A stretch of DNA of 24,027 nt from Chloroflexota bacterium (GCA_005881495.1 VBHI01000363.1:1-24027); one strand, 5' to 3'; counted from the first letter of the stretch, positions 14,138-22,690 are shown. Translations and numbers: made by a program. The notes: generated from the letters alone by a model not told the origin.

Positions 14138-15697
14138 CAACCACGATATTCAAGATCACCCTTTTTACTCATCATTTCTAGTAGGGAGACCATTCCAGAA
14201 CGGGGGTAAACCGTTTGCTTGCTATAAAAAGTACCACCATGCTTTTCTTCATGAGCCAGTGCCGATATACTCTGTGAAAGTGAGCACGGCAAGAGAGAAA
14301 GAGCAATTACTATTGCCTCCGACGTCTCTCTTCCACCAGATGTTTTACGCCAGATTGATTTCTGTGATGACACTACCGAGTTATTAAAACGCTTACAAGA
14401 ATCTTTAAAGCATGCAGATGAGGGCAACGCAAAGCTAGGTTCAAAAAGTTTTGGTTTATTACCCTACAGGAAAGATAACGCTCCCTCTACAATTACTTTT
14501 GGTTCTCTTCAGCCTCATCCCAACCAGATGAAAGCTGCTCAGATGGCACTTGGTGGCGAAGTCACTTATGTTGTTGGCCCTCCAGGAACAGGAAAACCCT
14601 AACATTGGCTGCCATCGCGTTTGAGCATTTACGTGCAGGGCGTACAGTATTAATTGCTGCCCATACCAATATTGCTATCGATAACGCCATCATGAAACTA
14701 TGTGAATTGTGTAAAGCTACTGACAATAAGCTCCTACTAGAGCAAGGCCTGGTGGTGCGCTATGGCGCGGTACAAAAAGAGGATTTAAAGACGAAGGAGC
14801 AATACGCTGAAGTCTATTTACCAAAGATTGCGCAAAGATTGGGCGTTACGTTACACGAACAAAGGGAGAAACTCAAAAAATCTCTGCAAGACTTTGGCCA
14901 GCGATTAAGCATTATACAGCAGGAGCAAGCGCAAAATGAAAAGCAGTATCAGTCCCAAAGTGCTCACATCAGGGGACAATTAGAGTCGCTGCAAAAGGAA
15001 CTAGTACCGATAGAACAGGAGGAACGCCAGCGAATTTCATGGCTTCACTCTCAGAGAAATCAGTTCGAGCTTGATCTACGAATGGCAGAGCATGAATTGA
15101 CGGATGCTCATCAGCAGCTTGCTAGAAACAGGGCTGAGATTGAAGAGACCGGGATAGCCCTCACGGCACATAGGCAGGACGAACAAAGATGGCTTGCCCT
15201 GTTGTTAGATGCGCGTGCCATGAGCAAAGTGAAACGGTTCTTCAAAGGCATCAATACTGAAAAATTAGAACTGATGGTTGCCGAAGCAACCCAGGGCATA
15301 CATGAAACAGATCAAAAGCTTGCTTGCTTGCGGCAAGAACTCGAGGTAAGGCACACGACGCTTTTTCAGCGTAAGCAGAAAAAACAGTTCTGTGAGGAAG
15401 CCTTCAATCGCATACAGATTGAACTGAACACTCCCTCTAACGCAGTAAATCATATCCAGCGTCTCAGTGAGCAAGTCAATGTCTATCAACGCTATCTCAG
15501 AGACATTGTGGCAACGCATGAACGTCAACAGCAGGCAAATCAACAGGAATCCCAAAATCTAGCGGCTCAACGCTCAGTGCTTGAAAAGCAGCTTGCCGCT
15601 ATTGATCAGCAACTGAGAGACGTTGAACAGAGTATTGTCGCGCAAGCTCGTGTGGTAGGGACAACCTTAAGTAAAACATATATGAACAAGACAATTG
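14138..15697 (+). pseudogene. SF1 (UPF1/DNA2-like) helicase, first part, frameshifted
   Basis: Helicase sequence begins at the queA fragment edge (HPFYSSFLVGRPFQN-like, then HEPVPIYSVKVS). A probable frame change near 14295 leads to RAITIASDVSLPPDVLRQID and the motif Q/I region: QPHPNQMKAAQMALGGE, then VTYVVGPPGTGK. At the A-run 14593-14596 one base is missing, so the Lys codon of Walker A is followed by CCC TAA. One frame over, the helicase continues TLTLAAIAFEHLRAGRTVLI, AAHTNIAIDNAI (motif Ia) and a long Gln/Glu-rich coiled coil (about 14860-15640), then VVGTTLSKTYMNKTI. There the IS4/IS701-like element is inserted. Two or more frameshifts plus an insertion make this a clear pseudogene. 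DNA/RNA helicases of this group occur in many defence loci, but its original role is unknown. Confidence 0.85.
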
Positions 15698-17124
15698 CTC
15701 TATGTTTGCACTTTTTAGTAGACCCCTCTCAGGCTGAGAAGAGTTCATACAGGGAGTCAGGTTCAATGCCAGATTGGAACTGCCCATGAAGCCAATCAAG
15801 CACATGTCGACGATGGCGACGCTGGATCTCACGCCGGGCCTGGCCAATGGTGACATGGCATTGCCACTGTTGTTGCAAACGGTGGCGCTCTTCCTCGAGG
15901 AAGACATACGCGAGCATAGCCAGGGTCCAGAAACGCACGATGGCGACGGCGCTCATCAGTTGATACTGATCCAAGCCCAGTTCTTCTTTGCTATCGCCAA
16001 AGAGGACTTCGATATCCCAGCGAGCAGCGATGTGCAAGAGCAGGGTCTGTGGGCTCGCTTCCAGATCACTGGAAGCCCAATAGCGTGCCTGCGACACGGG
16101 GTCGTCCAAAGACTGACGCACGATCACGACTTGGCACCGGTACAAGCTGCGCACCCGCGTCGTTATGACATGTACGTAAACCGTCTTCTCTCCCTTCGGC
16201 CATGCCAACTCGACGTAGTCGCTCGCGCGCAACTGAGCGGTATACTCCGACAGTCGTTGCCACTTCCAGCCTTTGGGTGCGGTGGGGTCTGCTACCGCCA
16301 GCCAGCGATTGCACTTGATCCCCGTGGTGATCAGAAACTCCCGCTCCCGTGCCGCTCGCCAGAGACGTTTAGCACTGTACCAGCTATCGAGCAAGACATG
16401 CGTCACCGTTCCCGCGATCGGCTCAAAGGTGCGGATCGTGGTTTCCATCAGCTCAATCTTGCTGGCAAAAGGCACGCCTTCCCCTTCGCAGACCTTTTGC
16501 TGTCGATACAGCTGGGGAGCCAGGGGACAGCGTCGTCCCCTGACCACATACAGACTCTCGACCAAGCTATGACCTCGCACCCGTTTGTCCTCGGTCGTCG
16601 AATGATGCATCCCCAGTCCCTCCATCTTCTTCGCCTTGCGCTTGTGCATGGTCGAGTCATCCCCAATCAGATACCCTGTTACGACGGGTGCTTTGGGGCG
16701 ACCTCGACGCTTCGGCTGCATCTGGCGCTCTCGCTGCAACTCTGCTGCCACCTGGGGCTGCATCTCTTCCCGAAAATGCCTCAACCAGCTCTCTACCACG
16801 GCTGCCTCTTCCCATGGGGCTTCCGACAAAAAGCGACTCAGTCCTGCCAAACTAGGTCTATCCGCAATTTGCTGCAACAGGCCCGAGAGGGTTCGTGTTC
16901 CCTCACAGAGCATCAATCCCAACAGCACAGTCACGAAGTGCTGATACTGCGGTTTCGAGAATACCTCCCGAAACCGCTCTGCAAAGTAGCGGACATCTTC
17001 ATCCAGGCATATAATGGGGACAGGCATTGGACACCTCCGTGGATACAAGGTTGGTTCTTCTTACCTTTGATACCACATGGTGTTCTTTCCTGCTACCTCC
17101 CTTTCTAAAAGTGCAAACATAGAG
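15698..17124 (-). mobile_element. IS4/IS701-like insertion sequence with 5-bp target duplication
   Basis: A complete 1427-bp element. The ends are inverted repeats: left CTCTATGTTTGCACTTTT, right its complement with the last T-run one base shorter. It is flanked by the direct repeat AATTG (15693-15697 and 17125-17129), the target duplication. Removing the element and one AATTG restores an open helicase frame across the junction (NKTI-ASRRFDAVILDEVSMA), so the boundaries are secure to the base. It carries a single intact transposase gene on the minus strand, so it may be active. Confidence 0.93.
15729..17027 (-). CDS. Transposase of the IS4/IS701-like element
   Basis: A 432-aa DDE transposase. 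Recognisable blocks are RFLSEAPWEEAAVVESWL near residue 90, YLIGDDSTMHKRKAKKMEGL (first Asp), THVLLDSWYSAKRLW (second Asp) and RWDIEVLFGDSKEELGLDQY (catalytic Glu) near residue 350. The GDDS, DSWY and DIEVLF...KE.LGLDQYQ pattern is of the IS701/IS4 superfamily type. I chose ATG 17027 because GGAGGT lies 5 nt upstream. A longer frame from TTG 17048 has no such signal. No internal stop or frameshift is visible. Confidence 0.88.
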   Translation of the reverse strand: MPVPIICLDEDVRYFAERFREVFSKPQYQHFVTVLLGLMLCEGTRTLSGLLQQIADRPSLAGLSRFLSEAPWEEAAVVESWLRHFREEMQPQVAAELQRERQMQPKRRGRPKAPVVTGYLIGDDSTMHKRKAKKMEGLGMHHSTTEDKRVRGHSLVESLYVVRGRRCPLAPQLYRQQKVCEGEGVPFASKIELMETTIRTFEPIAGTVTHVLLDSWYSAKRLWRAAREREFLITTGIKCNRWLAVADPTAPKGWKWQRLSEYTAQLRASDYVELAWPKGEKTVYVHVITTRVRSLYRCQVVIVRQSLDDPVSQARYWASSDLEASPQTLLLHIAARWDIEVLFGDSKEELGLDQYQLMSAVAIVRFWTLAMLAYVFLEEERHRLQQQWQCHVTIGQARREIQRRHRRHVLDWLHGQFQSGIEPDSLYELFSA

Positions 17125-17563
17125 AATTGCTAGCAGGCGTTTTGATGCCGTGATCCTAGATGAGGTCTCAATGGCTCCCCTTCCACTTGTCTATATTGCA
17201 ACATCACTTGCTGATAGCTCCGTAACCCTGATAGGCGATCCAAAACAATTGGCACCTATTGTTACTGCTGATACTCCTATAGCGAAAAAGTGGTTGGGCC
17301 GTGATCTATTTGGAGTCAGAGGCATAAGTTTGGATGCTGCTGTAGAAGGGATTAATCATAGCGTTATGCTTGATATACAATCGCGCATGCACCCACAAAT
17401 CTCTGTAATTGCAATTAAACACGTTTACGGCAAGGACCAGTATGGAAAAGACCGGTTGAAAAATGGTAATCACAAGTCTGAGAAGATAGAACCCTTACCG
17501 GAATCCTCTGTTGAGTTTAGCCGTAAACAAGGCTGCCGATGCTGTAATAGTCCAATCTCTTAA
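17125..17563 (+). pseudogene. SF1 helicase, second part (motifs II-III), truncated
   Basis: Directly after the IS target duplication the helicase continues in the same frame: ASRRFDAVILDEVSMA (motif II, DEVS), SSVTLIGDPKQLAPIV (motif III, GDPKQLAP) and SRMHPQIS (the MHP block that follows motif III in the UPF1/DNA2 group), then EKIEPLPESSVEF. Homology is lost near 17505 and the frame stops at 17563. Motifs IV-VI (PYRAQ, DxxQGxE, ALTRA) are absent, so at least 200 C-terminal residues are deleted. This confirms that the gene is dead independent of the IS insertion. Confidence 0.85.
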
Positions 17564-17737
17564 TGTTGAGGGTATGTCATTTGCTTCATTCATAGAAACG
17601 GTTCGTCAGCAGAAGCCATTTGTGGATGATGCAATGCTTACCTTCAATAGTGCAAACGTTGAAAAAGGGGTGCTTGTGCTCCCCTCAGCGAAGAATAGAG
17701 AAGATGGGGATCTAGAGTCTTTTACTGAGAAAACGTT
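17506..17737 (+). pseudogene. Unidentified coding-like fragment
   Basis: A second frame overlapping the end of the helicase remnant reads LSLAVNKAADAVIVQSLNVE, GMSFASFIETVRQQ and AMLTFNSANVEKGVLVLPSA without stops, then runs into sequence antisense to the truncated partner of the sigma-factor gene. Its amino-acid composition looks coding-like, but I cannot assign it to a family. It has neither a proper start nor an end. It is probably a gene scrap between the helicase deletion and the sigma-factor locus, possibly a shifted continuation of the helicase gene. Confidence 0.3.
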
Positions 17738-17851
17738 TTACAGAGCTGGCAGCAGGCTGGCTATCTCCTCGGAGCTTTCTCCCTGTTCCAGCAGCATGGT
17801 TTCCAGATTCTGACGGTCCTCAAATGGCCAGGTAGTATGCGCTTTGCTCAT
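17738..17851 (-). pseudogene. Truncated gene after the sigma factor (possible anti-sigma)
   Basis: ATG at 17851 overlaps the sigma-factor stop (ATGA) and GAGGAGG lies 8 nt upstream, so translation is coupled. The frame encodes 37 residues (MSKAHTTWPFEDRQNLETML and 17 more, ending ASLLPAL) and stops at 17738. ECF sigma genes are usually followed by a much longer anti-sigma gene. The acidic start with an SSEEIASLLPAL-like helix fits the N-terminus of such a protein. I read this as a remnant cut at the junction with the decayed helicase region. A genuine small protein is possible but less likely. Confidence 0.5.
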
Positions 17852-18501
17852 TTTTTCACCTCCTCTTCACACAGGGTGGTCAATAGATCTCGTAGGCGAC
17901 GCGTGCCCACGAAGGGGCGCGATTTCACCGTACCCAGGGGAATATGCAGCGCCTCGGAGATTTCTTGCAGGCTCATGCCTTGATAGAAACGCAGCAGGAG
18001 AGCCGAGCGATACTCCTCTCCCAGTTGTCCGATGGCCGCGGCAATTCTCTGGCTCTCCTCCGCTGCTAGCGCAAGCTCTTCGGGATCTGGCGCGCACTCG
18101 GAGAGCGAGTGCCAATCCTCATCCTCGCCCGGAACCTGTCGCCGCACGCTGGCCGATTTAAAATAGTCGCGTGCCAGGTTGGTGGCGATGGCATAGAGCC
18201 AGGGCTTAAAGGGCCGCCCTTGTTGGTAGCCGCCGTGTTGCAGGAGGCGCAAAAAGCTTTCCTGGACCAGATCCTCGACCAGGTGCTGCCTGCCTCCCAG
18301 CAGGTGATACAGATAGGCCAATAAGGGTGCGTGGTAGCGCTCAACCAGAGTCGCTAGCGCATCGGTACTCCCTTGCTGCACTTCTATCATCAATTGCTCA
18401 TCGCTCGGCACGTTCACGAATGTCTCTTTCACTGCACCAGTAGAGATTGCCCGCAAACATTCTTGGTACGATTGAGAGAGCCAAAAGGTTCGTGAGATCA
18501 T
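17848..18501 (-). CDS. ECF-type RNA polymerase sigma factor
   Basis: An extracytoplasmic-function sigma factor of up to 217 aa. Region 2 is DEQLMIEVQQG through RYHAPLLAYLYHLLGG, DLVQESFLRLLQHGG and RPFKPWLYAIATNLARDYFK. Region 4 is LGEEYRSALLLRFYQGMSLQ, then EISEALHIPLGTVKSR. After this the family usually has L(H/S)xAR/GTRRLR; here it reads PFVGTRRLRDLL, with a Pro in the recognition-helix end. The start is uncertain: ATG 18501 has no ribosome-binding site, and in-frame GTG codons around residues 24-30 would give a more typical length. The coupled downstream gene is truncated, so if it encoded an anti-sigma factor this sigma may be unrestrained or already silent. Confidence 0.85.
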   Translation of the reverse strand: MISRTFWLSQSYQECLRAISTGAVKETFVNVPSDEQLMIEVQQGSTDALATLVERYHAPLLAYLYHLLGGRQHLVEDLVQESFLRLLQHGGYQQGRPFKPWLYAIATNLARDYFKSASVRRQVPGEDEDWHSLSECAPDPEELALAAEESQRIAAAIGQLGEEYRSALLLRFYQGMSLQEISEALHIPLGTVKSRPFVGTRRLRDLLTTLCEEEVKK

Positions 18502-18602
18502 TGAAGGGACTTCTCACGGGCAGATTTCTTGCTTCACACAAGCTCTCTGCTACCAATTACAGCAAACTACAGAAGGATTGTGTGATGTGACATTATAGAA
18601 TC

Positions 18603-18925
18603 ATGAGAGCTTATTCACAAGAATTGAGAAGCCGTATTCTTCATGCCGTCGATCAAGGCAAACCACGAGTAGAGATAGTAACGACCCTGTTTGACGGCTC
18701 ATTCTTCTCGCCCGCAACTGTCATTAGGCTTGCAAGCAGTGAATGATTGTCGCGTCTCAATGAACCTGCATGAAATTGCGGGATTGTCAAATACCAGCAC
18801 AAATCCCGTATTGCAAGTGAAAGGACGCCTCTGGCATCCTACAAACCTGCACCTACGTGCGACCGCTGGAGGACTTGCGACCTGGCTATGGAGATGGCTT
18901 TGCACCTATACTGGAAGAAATGGTT
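18603..18925 (+). pseudogene. Decayed IS630-type transposase remnant
   Basis: ATG at 18603 opens 47 codons whose first 30 match the IS630-family N-terminus: MRAYSQELRSRILHAVDQGK, then PRVEIVTTLF. The helix-turn-helix continuation is garbled (FDGSFFSPATVIR, where relatives have FGVS.ATI.R). About 100 bp further, in another frame, SYKPAP follows, a piece usually found in the GRPSYKPAPL segment of the same proteins. No catalytic domain remains. It fills most of the gap between the sigma-factor gene and the radical SAM gene, and nothing else was found there apart from the ribosome-binding site of the latter. Confidence 0.65.
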
Positions 18926-18987
18926 GAGGCAGTATGGTAGAAGCACTCAGCCGGAAAGCATCGGGCATATGAGAAAGGAGTCAATTG

Positions 18988-20322
18988 ATGAAAGTAAAGA
19001 TGATCTTACCTGCTTTAACAGAAGCCATCAGTCCCTATTTTCGTCCGATCAAATATTCCCTTTTTCCCCCTCTCGGCCTGGCTACGCTGGCCGGGTATCT
19101 GAATGAAGATGACCAGGTAACCATCCAGGATGAACATGTGGAGAAGCTGGATCTCAACGATGACCCTGATCTGGTGGTGATCCAGGTGTATATCACTTCT
19201 GCTTACCGGGCTTACGAACTGGCCGACCATTATCGCGCCAGGGGAGCATACGTAGCTCTTGGAGGGCTGCATGTCACTTCTCTGCCCGATGAGGCTGCAA
19301 CACATGCCAACTCGATTTTTCTCGGGCCTGGAGAGGATATCTGGCCAGCTTTTCTGGCCGATTACCGGCAGGGGCATCCGGAAAGGGTCTACTACCTTGT
19401 TCCCAACTCCATCGTGGTTTCGCGCGGCTGTCCGCACGTCTGTGATTTTTGCTATAAGGAAGCTTTCTTCCAAGGAGGCAAATCTTTCTACACGATGCAG
19501 GTGGACGATGCGCTCGCAGAAATTAACCGGCTGCCGGGAAGACACTTGTACTTTCTGGACGACCACCTCTTCGGCAATCCACGTTTTGCCGGGGAGCTCT
19601 TTGATGGAATGAAAGGCATGGGACGGCTGTGGCAGGCGGCTGGTACCGTGCAATCGGTGTTGCGGCCAGGGCTGCTGGAAAAAGCAGCGGAAAGTGGGCT
19701 GCGCAGCTTATTTGTGGGCTTTGAAACGCTCAGCACTTCGAATTTGCAAGAGCAGCACAAGTATCAAAATCTCAATCGAGACTATCACGCTGCTATCCAG
19801 CGTCTGCACGATCTTGGAGTTATGGTCAACGGGAGTTTCGTTTTTGGCATGGACGATGATGACGAAACCGTCTTTGACCGTACCGTCCAGTGGGCGATCA
19901 AGCAGGGTATGGAAACTGCTACCTTTCACATTCTCACTCCCTACCCTACCACTGCTCTGTACGAGCGCATGGCCCAACAAAGGCGCCTGTTACATAGCAA
20001 TTGGGAGCTCTACGACACGCGCCACGTCGTCTACCGCCCGGCCAAACTCACACCAGAGATGCTAGAAGCAGGCTACTGGGGTGCCTATCGGGATTTTTAT
20101 CGCTGGGGGTCAATTTTCCAGGGAGCCTGGACGAAAGAAAGATGGAGCGACCGCCTGCAGCATCTGGCATATGCTGCAGGATGGAAGAAGTTTGAGTCGG
20201 CGTGGGACTTTATCATTAAGACGAAACGAGCTTCCAGCATGTTACCAGTGCTAGAAACCATTCTGACGGCCTTTGGCAGTCATACATCCCACACTATGGA
20301 GCATGCAGCACAGGAAGTGTGA
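18988..20322 (+). CDS. B12-binding-domain radical SAM enzyme
   Basis: A 444-aa radical SAM protein with an N-terminal cobalamin-binding-like domain (PPLGLATLAGYLNEDDQV, then VVIQVYITSAYRAYELAD and ALGGLHVTSLPDEA, about residues 25-105). The radical SAM cluster motif is CPHVCDFC (CxxxCxxC, near residue 150) within VVSRGCPHVCDFCYKEAF. Later blocks are YFLDDHLFGNP, LFVGFETLS and GSFVFGMDDDDETVFDRT, typical of the YgiQ/MiaB-like B12 radical SAM superfamily. AGAAAGGAG lies 7 nt before ATG 18988. It stands alone on the plus strand, with no biosynthetic neighbours in the window. Known relatives include methyltransferases and ring-forming enzymes. Substrate unknown. Confidence 0.88.
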   Translation: MKVKMILPALTEAISPYFRPIKYSLFPPLGLATLAGYLNEDDQVTIQDEHVEKLDLNDDPDLVVIQVYITSAYRAYELADHYRARGAYVALGGLHVTSLPDEAATHANSIFLGPGEDIWPAFLADYRQGHPERVYYLVPNSIVVSRGCPHVCDFCYKEAFFQGGKSFYTMQVDDALAEINRLPGRHLYFLDDHLFGNPRFAGELFDGMKGMGRLWQAAGTVQSVLRPGLLEKAAESGLRSLFVGFETLSTSNLQEQHKYQNLNRDYHAAIQRLHDLGVMVNGSFVFGMDDDDETVFDRTVQWAIKQGMETATFHILTPYPTTALYERMAQQRRLLHSNWELYDTRHVVYRPAKLTPEMLEAGYWGAYRDFYRWGSIFQGAWTKERWSDRLQHLAYAAGWKKFESAWDFIIKTKRASSMLPVLETILTAFGSHTSHTMEHAAQEV

Positions 20323-20521
20323 AGGGACTCGTATGCTTCGCTTCTATGGCGCACATCCCTCAATCTTTCTAAAGACCGCTGTAGTATATGAGACGTGCCT
20401 GCGATCCATTAGTTGCTCTGTGCTGCGTCTCGCGCGTGCTGCATGCACCGAACGATTGCTGTGGGACGACACAGCCGAGTTATTCCAGAAGCCTCAGCTT
20501 GAGCCGTTGAGAGTCGTCACA
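20323..20521. other. Gap between convergent radical SAM and queA-like genes
   Basis: About 200 bp between two convergent genes. An ATG at 20334, 11 nt after an AAGGG, opens a frame (MLRFYGAHPSIFLKTAVVYE...) that continues antisense through the end of the queA-like gene to 20821. I do not recognise the protein and regard the frame as doubtful. No clear shared terminator hairpin is visible. Confidence 0.4.
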
Positions 20522-21628
20522 TTACGGCAAAATCAGGTGCAGGTCTCCGAATTCGTGCCAGAGGTAGCCCTTTTGCAGCGCCTGATGATAGGTGACTTTG
20601 AGATGTTCCAGGCCGGCGAGGGTTTCCAGCATGGAGAGGTGGGTTGCACATGGCTCGTGCAGGCCGGTGAGCAGAGCATTGACTGCACGCAGTCCTCTTT
20701 GTGGCGTGATGAGCAGATTTGTCCAGCCTTCACCAGGGTGAGCTACGCCTTCTACGTCGGTAACAGTTTCGAGGGCGCGGACGACTGTTGTGCCGATGGC
20801 GATAACACGTTTACCTCTTGATCGCGCTGCGTTCACCAGGCGGGCAGTCTCAAGGGGGACGCGATAGAACTCTTCATAGGGCGGTTCGTGGCTCTCGAGA
20901 CTGGCAACACCTGTATGCAGCAGTAAGGGAGCAATTTGCACGCCTCGCGCGACCAGTTGTGTGATCAGTTCAGTGGTGAAGGCGCGCCCGGCTGAAGGCA
21001 TTTCCGCGCTGCCCTTCTCCGTGGCGAAGACGGTCTGATAGTGGCTTGACGGCCAGCTTTCCTTGACATAGCTATAGCGAATGGGGAAACCATGTTGCTC
21101 GAGGTAGTCGAACAGTGGACGCGGCAGGTTTAGCGTGGCGATCCACAGGCGATGAGGGCCTTCCCCTTGACTATGGAGATAGGGGGCATGCAAGGTGACC
21201 TCTGCTCCGCCGGGCAATTGGAGTGTCTCGCCAGCCCTTACATCATAGAAGGGTTTCGTTGCTTTGTCGCTGAGGGCGCGTACCTCCACAACCCACAGGT
21301 CCGCCGGCAAATGGGTTGAAAGGTGCAATTCAAGCGGTGTACCATCGGCACGGGTGGCATTGAGGGCAGCGTTCATTGTGCCACTGGTGTTGATGACAAG
21401 CAGGTCGCCAGCTTGAAGAAATTTGCCAATGTTGCGGAAACGGGTGTGTACAACGCAGTCGGTCGAGTGATAGGAGACCATCAGGCGTACTTCGTCGCGA
21501 GCAAGACCACGCGCTTCTGGCGGCTTGCTTGCCTCTAGTTCCGGGGGTAGATCAAAATCTAATACATTGTTACTGGGTATTGTTGAGTTTATTATTCGAA
21601 ATGGTATTGAGTGTTTTAGGGTTTGCAT
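20522..21628 (-). CDS. queA: QueA-like S-adenosylmethionine:tRNA ribosyltransferase-isomerase
   Basis: QueA transfers and isomerises the ribosyl group of SAM onto 7-aminomethyl-7-deazaguanine in tRNA, giving epoxyqueuosine. Signatures are FDLPPELEASKPPEARGLAR, DEVRLMV, GDLLVINTSGTMNAAL (usually DVLVxNxTKV-like), FPIRYSYVKESWP, YQTVFATEKGSAEMPSAGRAF (family: YQTVYA...GSVAAPTAGLHF), VGTTVVRALE-type and GWTNLLITP near the C-terminus. The TSG and PSAGRAF variants show it belongs to a QueA-like branch, not the canonical one, so the exact substrate is open. I start at ATG 21628 (368 aa, AAAGGT about 8 nt upstream). The longer frame to 21703 would translate the intergenic repeat. No other queuosine gene lies nearby. 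Confidence 0.85.
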   Translation of the reverse strand: MQTLKHSIPFRIINSTIPSNNVLDFDLPPELEASKPPEARGLARDEVRLMVSYHSTDCVVHTRFRNIGKFLQAGDLLVINTSGTMNAALNATRADGTPLELHLSTHLPADLWVVEVRALSDKATKPFYDVRAGETLQLPGGAEVTLHAPYLHSQGEGPHRLWIATLNLPRPLFDYLEQHGFPIRYSYVKESWPSSHYQTVFATEKGSAEMPSAGRAFTTELITQLVARGVQIAPLLLHTGVASLESHEPPYEEFYRVPLETARLVNAARSRGKRVIAIGTTVVRALETVTDVEGVAHPGEGWTNLLITPQRGLRAVNALLTGLHEPCATHLSMLETLAGLEHLKVTYHQALQKGYLWHEFGDLHLILP

Positions 21629-21681
21629 AGTGATTATTACCTTTGTGATAAAGACCAGATCAGGGCTGGAGACCCCCGCCC

Positions 21682-21714
21682 CAAGGTTGACCGCAAGGGT
21701 CAACCCTACTATAT
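21682..21714. repeat. GGTTGACC palindromic repeat, second full copy
   Basis: A 33-bp sequence identical to 5761-5793, with the GGTTGACC-GCAAG-GGTCAACC hairpin followed by CTACTATAT. It lies between the queA-like gene and the SDR gene, flanked by GC-rich blocks. Perfect identity at sites about 16 kb apart indicates a recently spreading or gene-converted repeat family. Confidence 0.88.
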
Positions 21715-21733
21715 ACGGCCCGGGCCCCCTTCG

Positions 21734-22456
21734 TTACGAGGTTCCGGCGGGCTGGTTTGGGGTGAGCGCGCGGGCGGCGTAGCGGTTGCTGGGATGGGAG
21801 CCGATTATTAGTGCTAGCAGGCCGGGGACGCTTACCTCGGGCAGGGGGCGGTCGCTGATGTCCTCGCCGGGGAAGGCTTCCTGGTGCATCTGGGTACGCA
21901 TGTCGCCTGGATCGACCCAGTAGACGCGCCAGGAGGTTTTTTCGGCGGCGAGTATGTGCGAGAGTTGTTCCAGCGCGGCCTTGCTCGATCCGTAGCCGCC
22001 CCAGCCTTCGTAGGCTTCAACGCCTGCGTCGCTGGTGATGTTTATGACGCAGGCACCTTTTTTCAACTGGCGTTGCAGTACCTGGATAAGCGCCAGAGGG
22101 GCAATGACGTTGGTGTGATAGACCCGCTCAAGCACGTCGAGTGGATATTCTAACAGGTATGGCTGGGGGCTGGGACCAAGGAAACTGGCGTTGTTGATCA
22201 GGGCATCCAGGCCACCTGCTGAGCGTGCGGCTTCATGGAGGGCCTGTCGATGGGCTGCGTCTGTGACATCTCCTGGGATGGCGACGACATTTGTCAGGGC
22301 GGCCAGCTCGGCGCGAGCAGCTTCAAGAGCCTGTGCGCCGCGAGCATCTATGATTAAGTTCCAGCCCTGCCGGGCAAGTTGACGGGCAAGGGCGAGGCCA
22401 AGGCCACGAGACGCGCCGGTGATGAGGGCGGTACGAGAGGTTGTCGAGTCTGTCAT
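21734..22456 (-). CDS. Short-chain dehydrogenase/reductase
   Basis: A 240-aa classical SDR, NAD(P)-dependent oxidoreductase. The cofactor motif TGASRGLG is at 13-20. Other motifs are GDVTD (62-66), INNAS (87-91) and Asn116 in YHTNV, with catalytic Ser142 in NITSDAG, Tyr155 and Lys159 in YGSSK and the PGDMRT segment after it. The last residues TPNQPAGTS are polar. An AAAGGA about 10 nt before ATG 22456 serves as ribosome-binding site. The Arg after the glycine motif suggests NADPH preference. It lies about 105 nt upstream of the queA-like start on the same strand, but the repeat in between argues against tight co-transcription. Substrate unknown. Confidence 0.92.
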   Translation of the reverse strand: MTDSTTSRTALITGASRGLGLALARQLARQGWNLIIDARGAQALEAARAELAALTNVVAIPGDVTDAAHRQALHEAARSAGGLDALINNASFLGPSPQPYLLEYPLDVLERVYHTNVIAPLALIQVLQRQLKKGACVINITSDAGVEAYEGWGGYGSSKAALEQLSHILAAEKTSWRVYWVDPGDMRTQMHQEAFPGEDISDRPLPEVSVPGLLALIIGSHPSNRYAARALTPNQPAGTS

Positions 22457-22648
22457 TTTATATGTTCCTTTCTGTTAGAGAAAAGAGATAAGTTGTGCTA
22501 TGTTGTCTACGATAATTGTACTTTATGGAGAGGGAAATTGGTATTGAGCAAGAGAACAGTTTGTGGGCTGTACAAAAGGACAGAGGAGAAATTTTGAAGA
22601 TTGAAAGAAGCCTCTTGTTAGCCTCAGGCATTCATGTTACAGTGAACG

Positions 22649-22690
22649 GCCCAGAAAGCCCCCGTCATTGATACGGGGGATGAATGGGCC
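22649..22690. repeat. Strong two-stage hairpin next to the RHH fragment
   Basis: Nested inverted repeats: outer GGCCCA and TGGGCC, inner CCCCCGT (22662-22668) and ACGGGGG (22675-22681), with loop CATTGAT. On the minus strand it follows the RHH stop directly and is trailed by CTTTCT, so it could act as a terminator. Similar CCCCCGT/ACGGGGG hairpins are found at IS200/IS605 ends, but no tnpA or tnpB sequence remains here. Confidence 0.55.

Noticed and set aside
14074..14427. 117-codon minus-strand frame spanning the queA fragment edge
   Set aside because: It crosses a rearrangement junction, overlaps the plus-strand helicase remnant, and shows no protein-family pattern.
15774..17108. 444-codon open frame on the plus strand
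   Set aside because: It is antisense to the IS transposase, has no family signature, and the DDE motifs are on the other strand.
19015..19653. 212-codon open frame on the minus strand
   Set aside because: Antisense to the radical SAM gene, whose CxxxCxxC motif and ribosome-binding site are clear.
20334..20821. Plus-strand frame after the radical SAM gene
   Set aside because: Most of it is antisense to the queA-like gene and the first 60 codons match nothing I recognise; kept only as a note in the gap entry.
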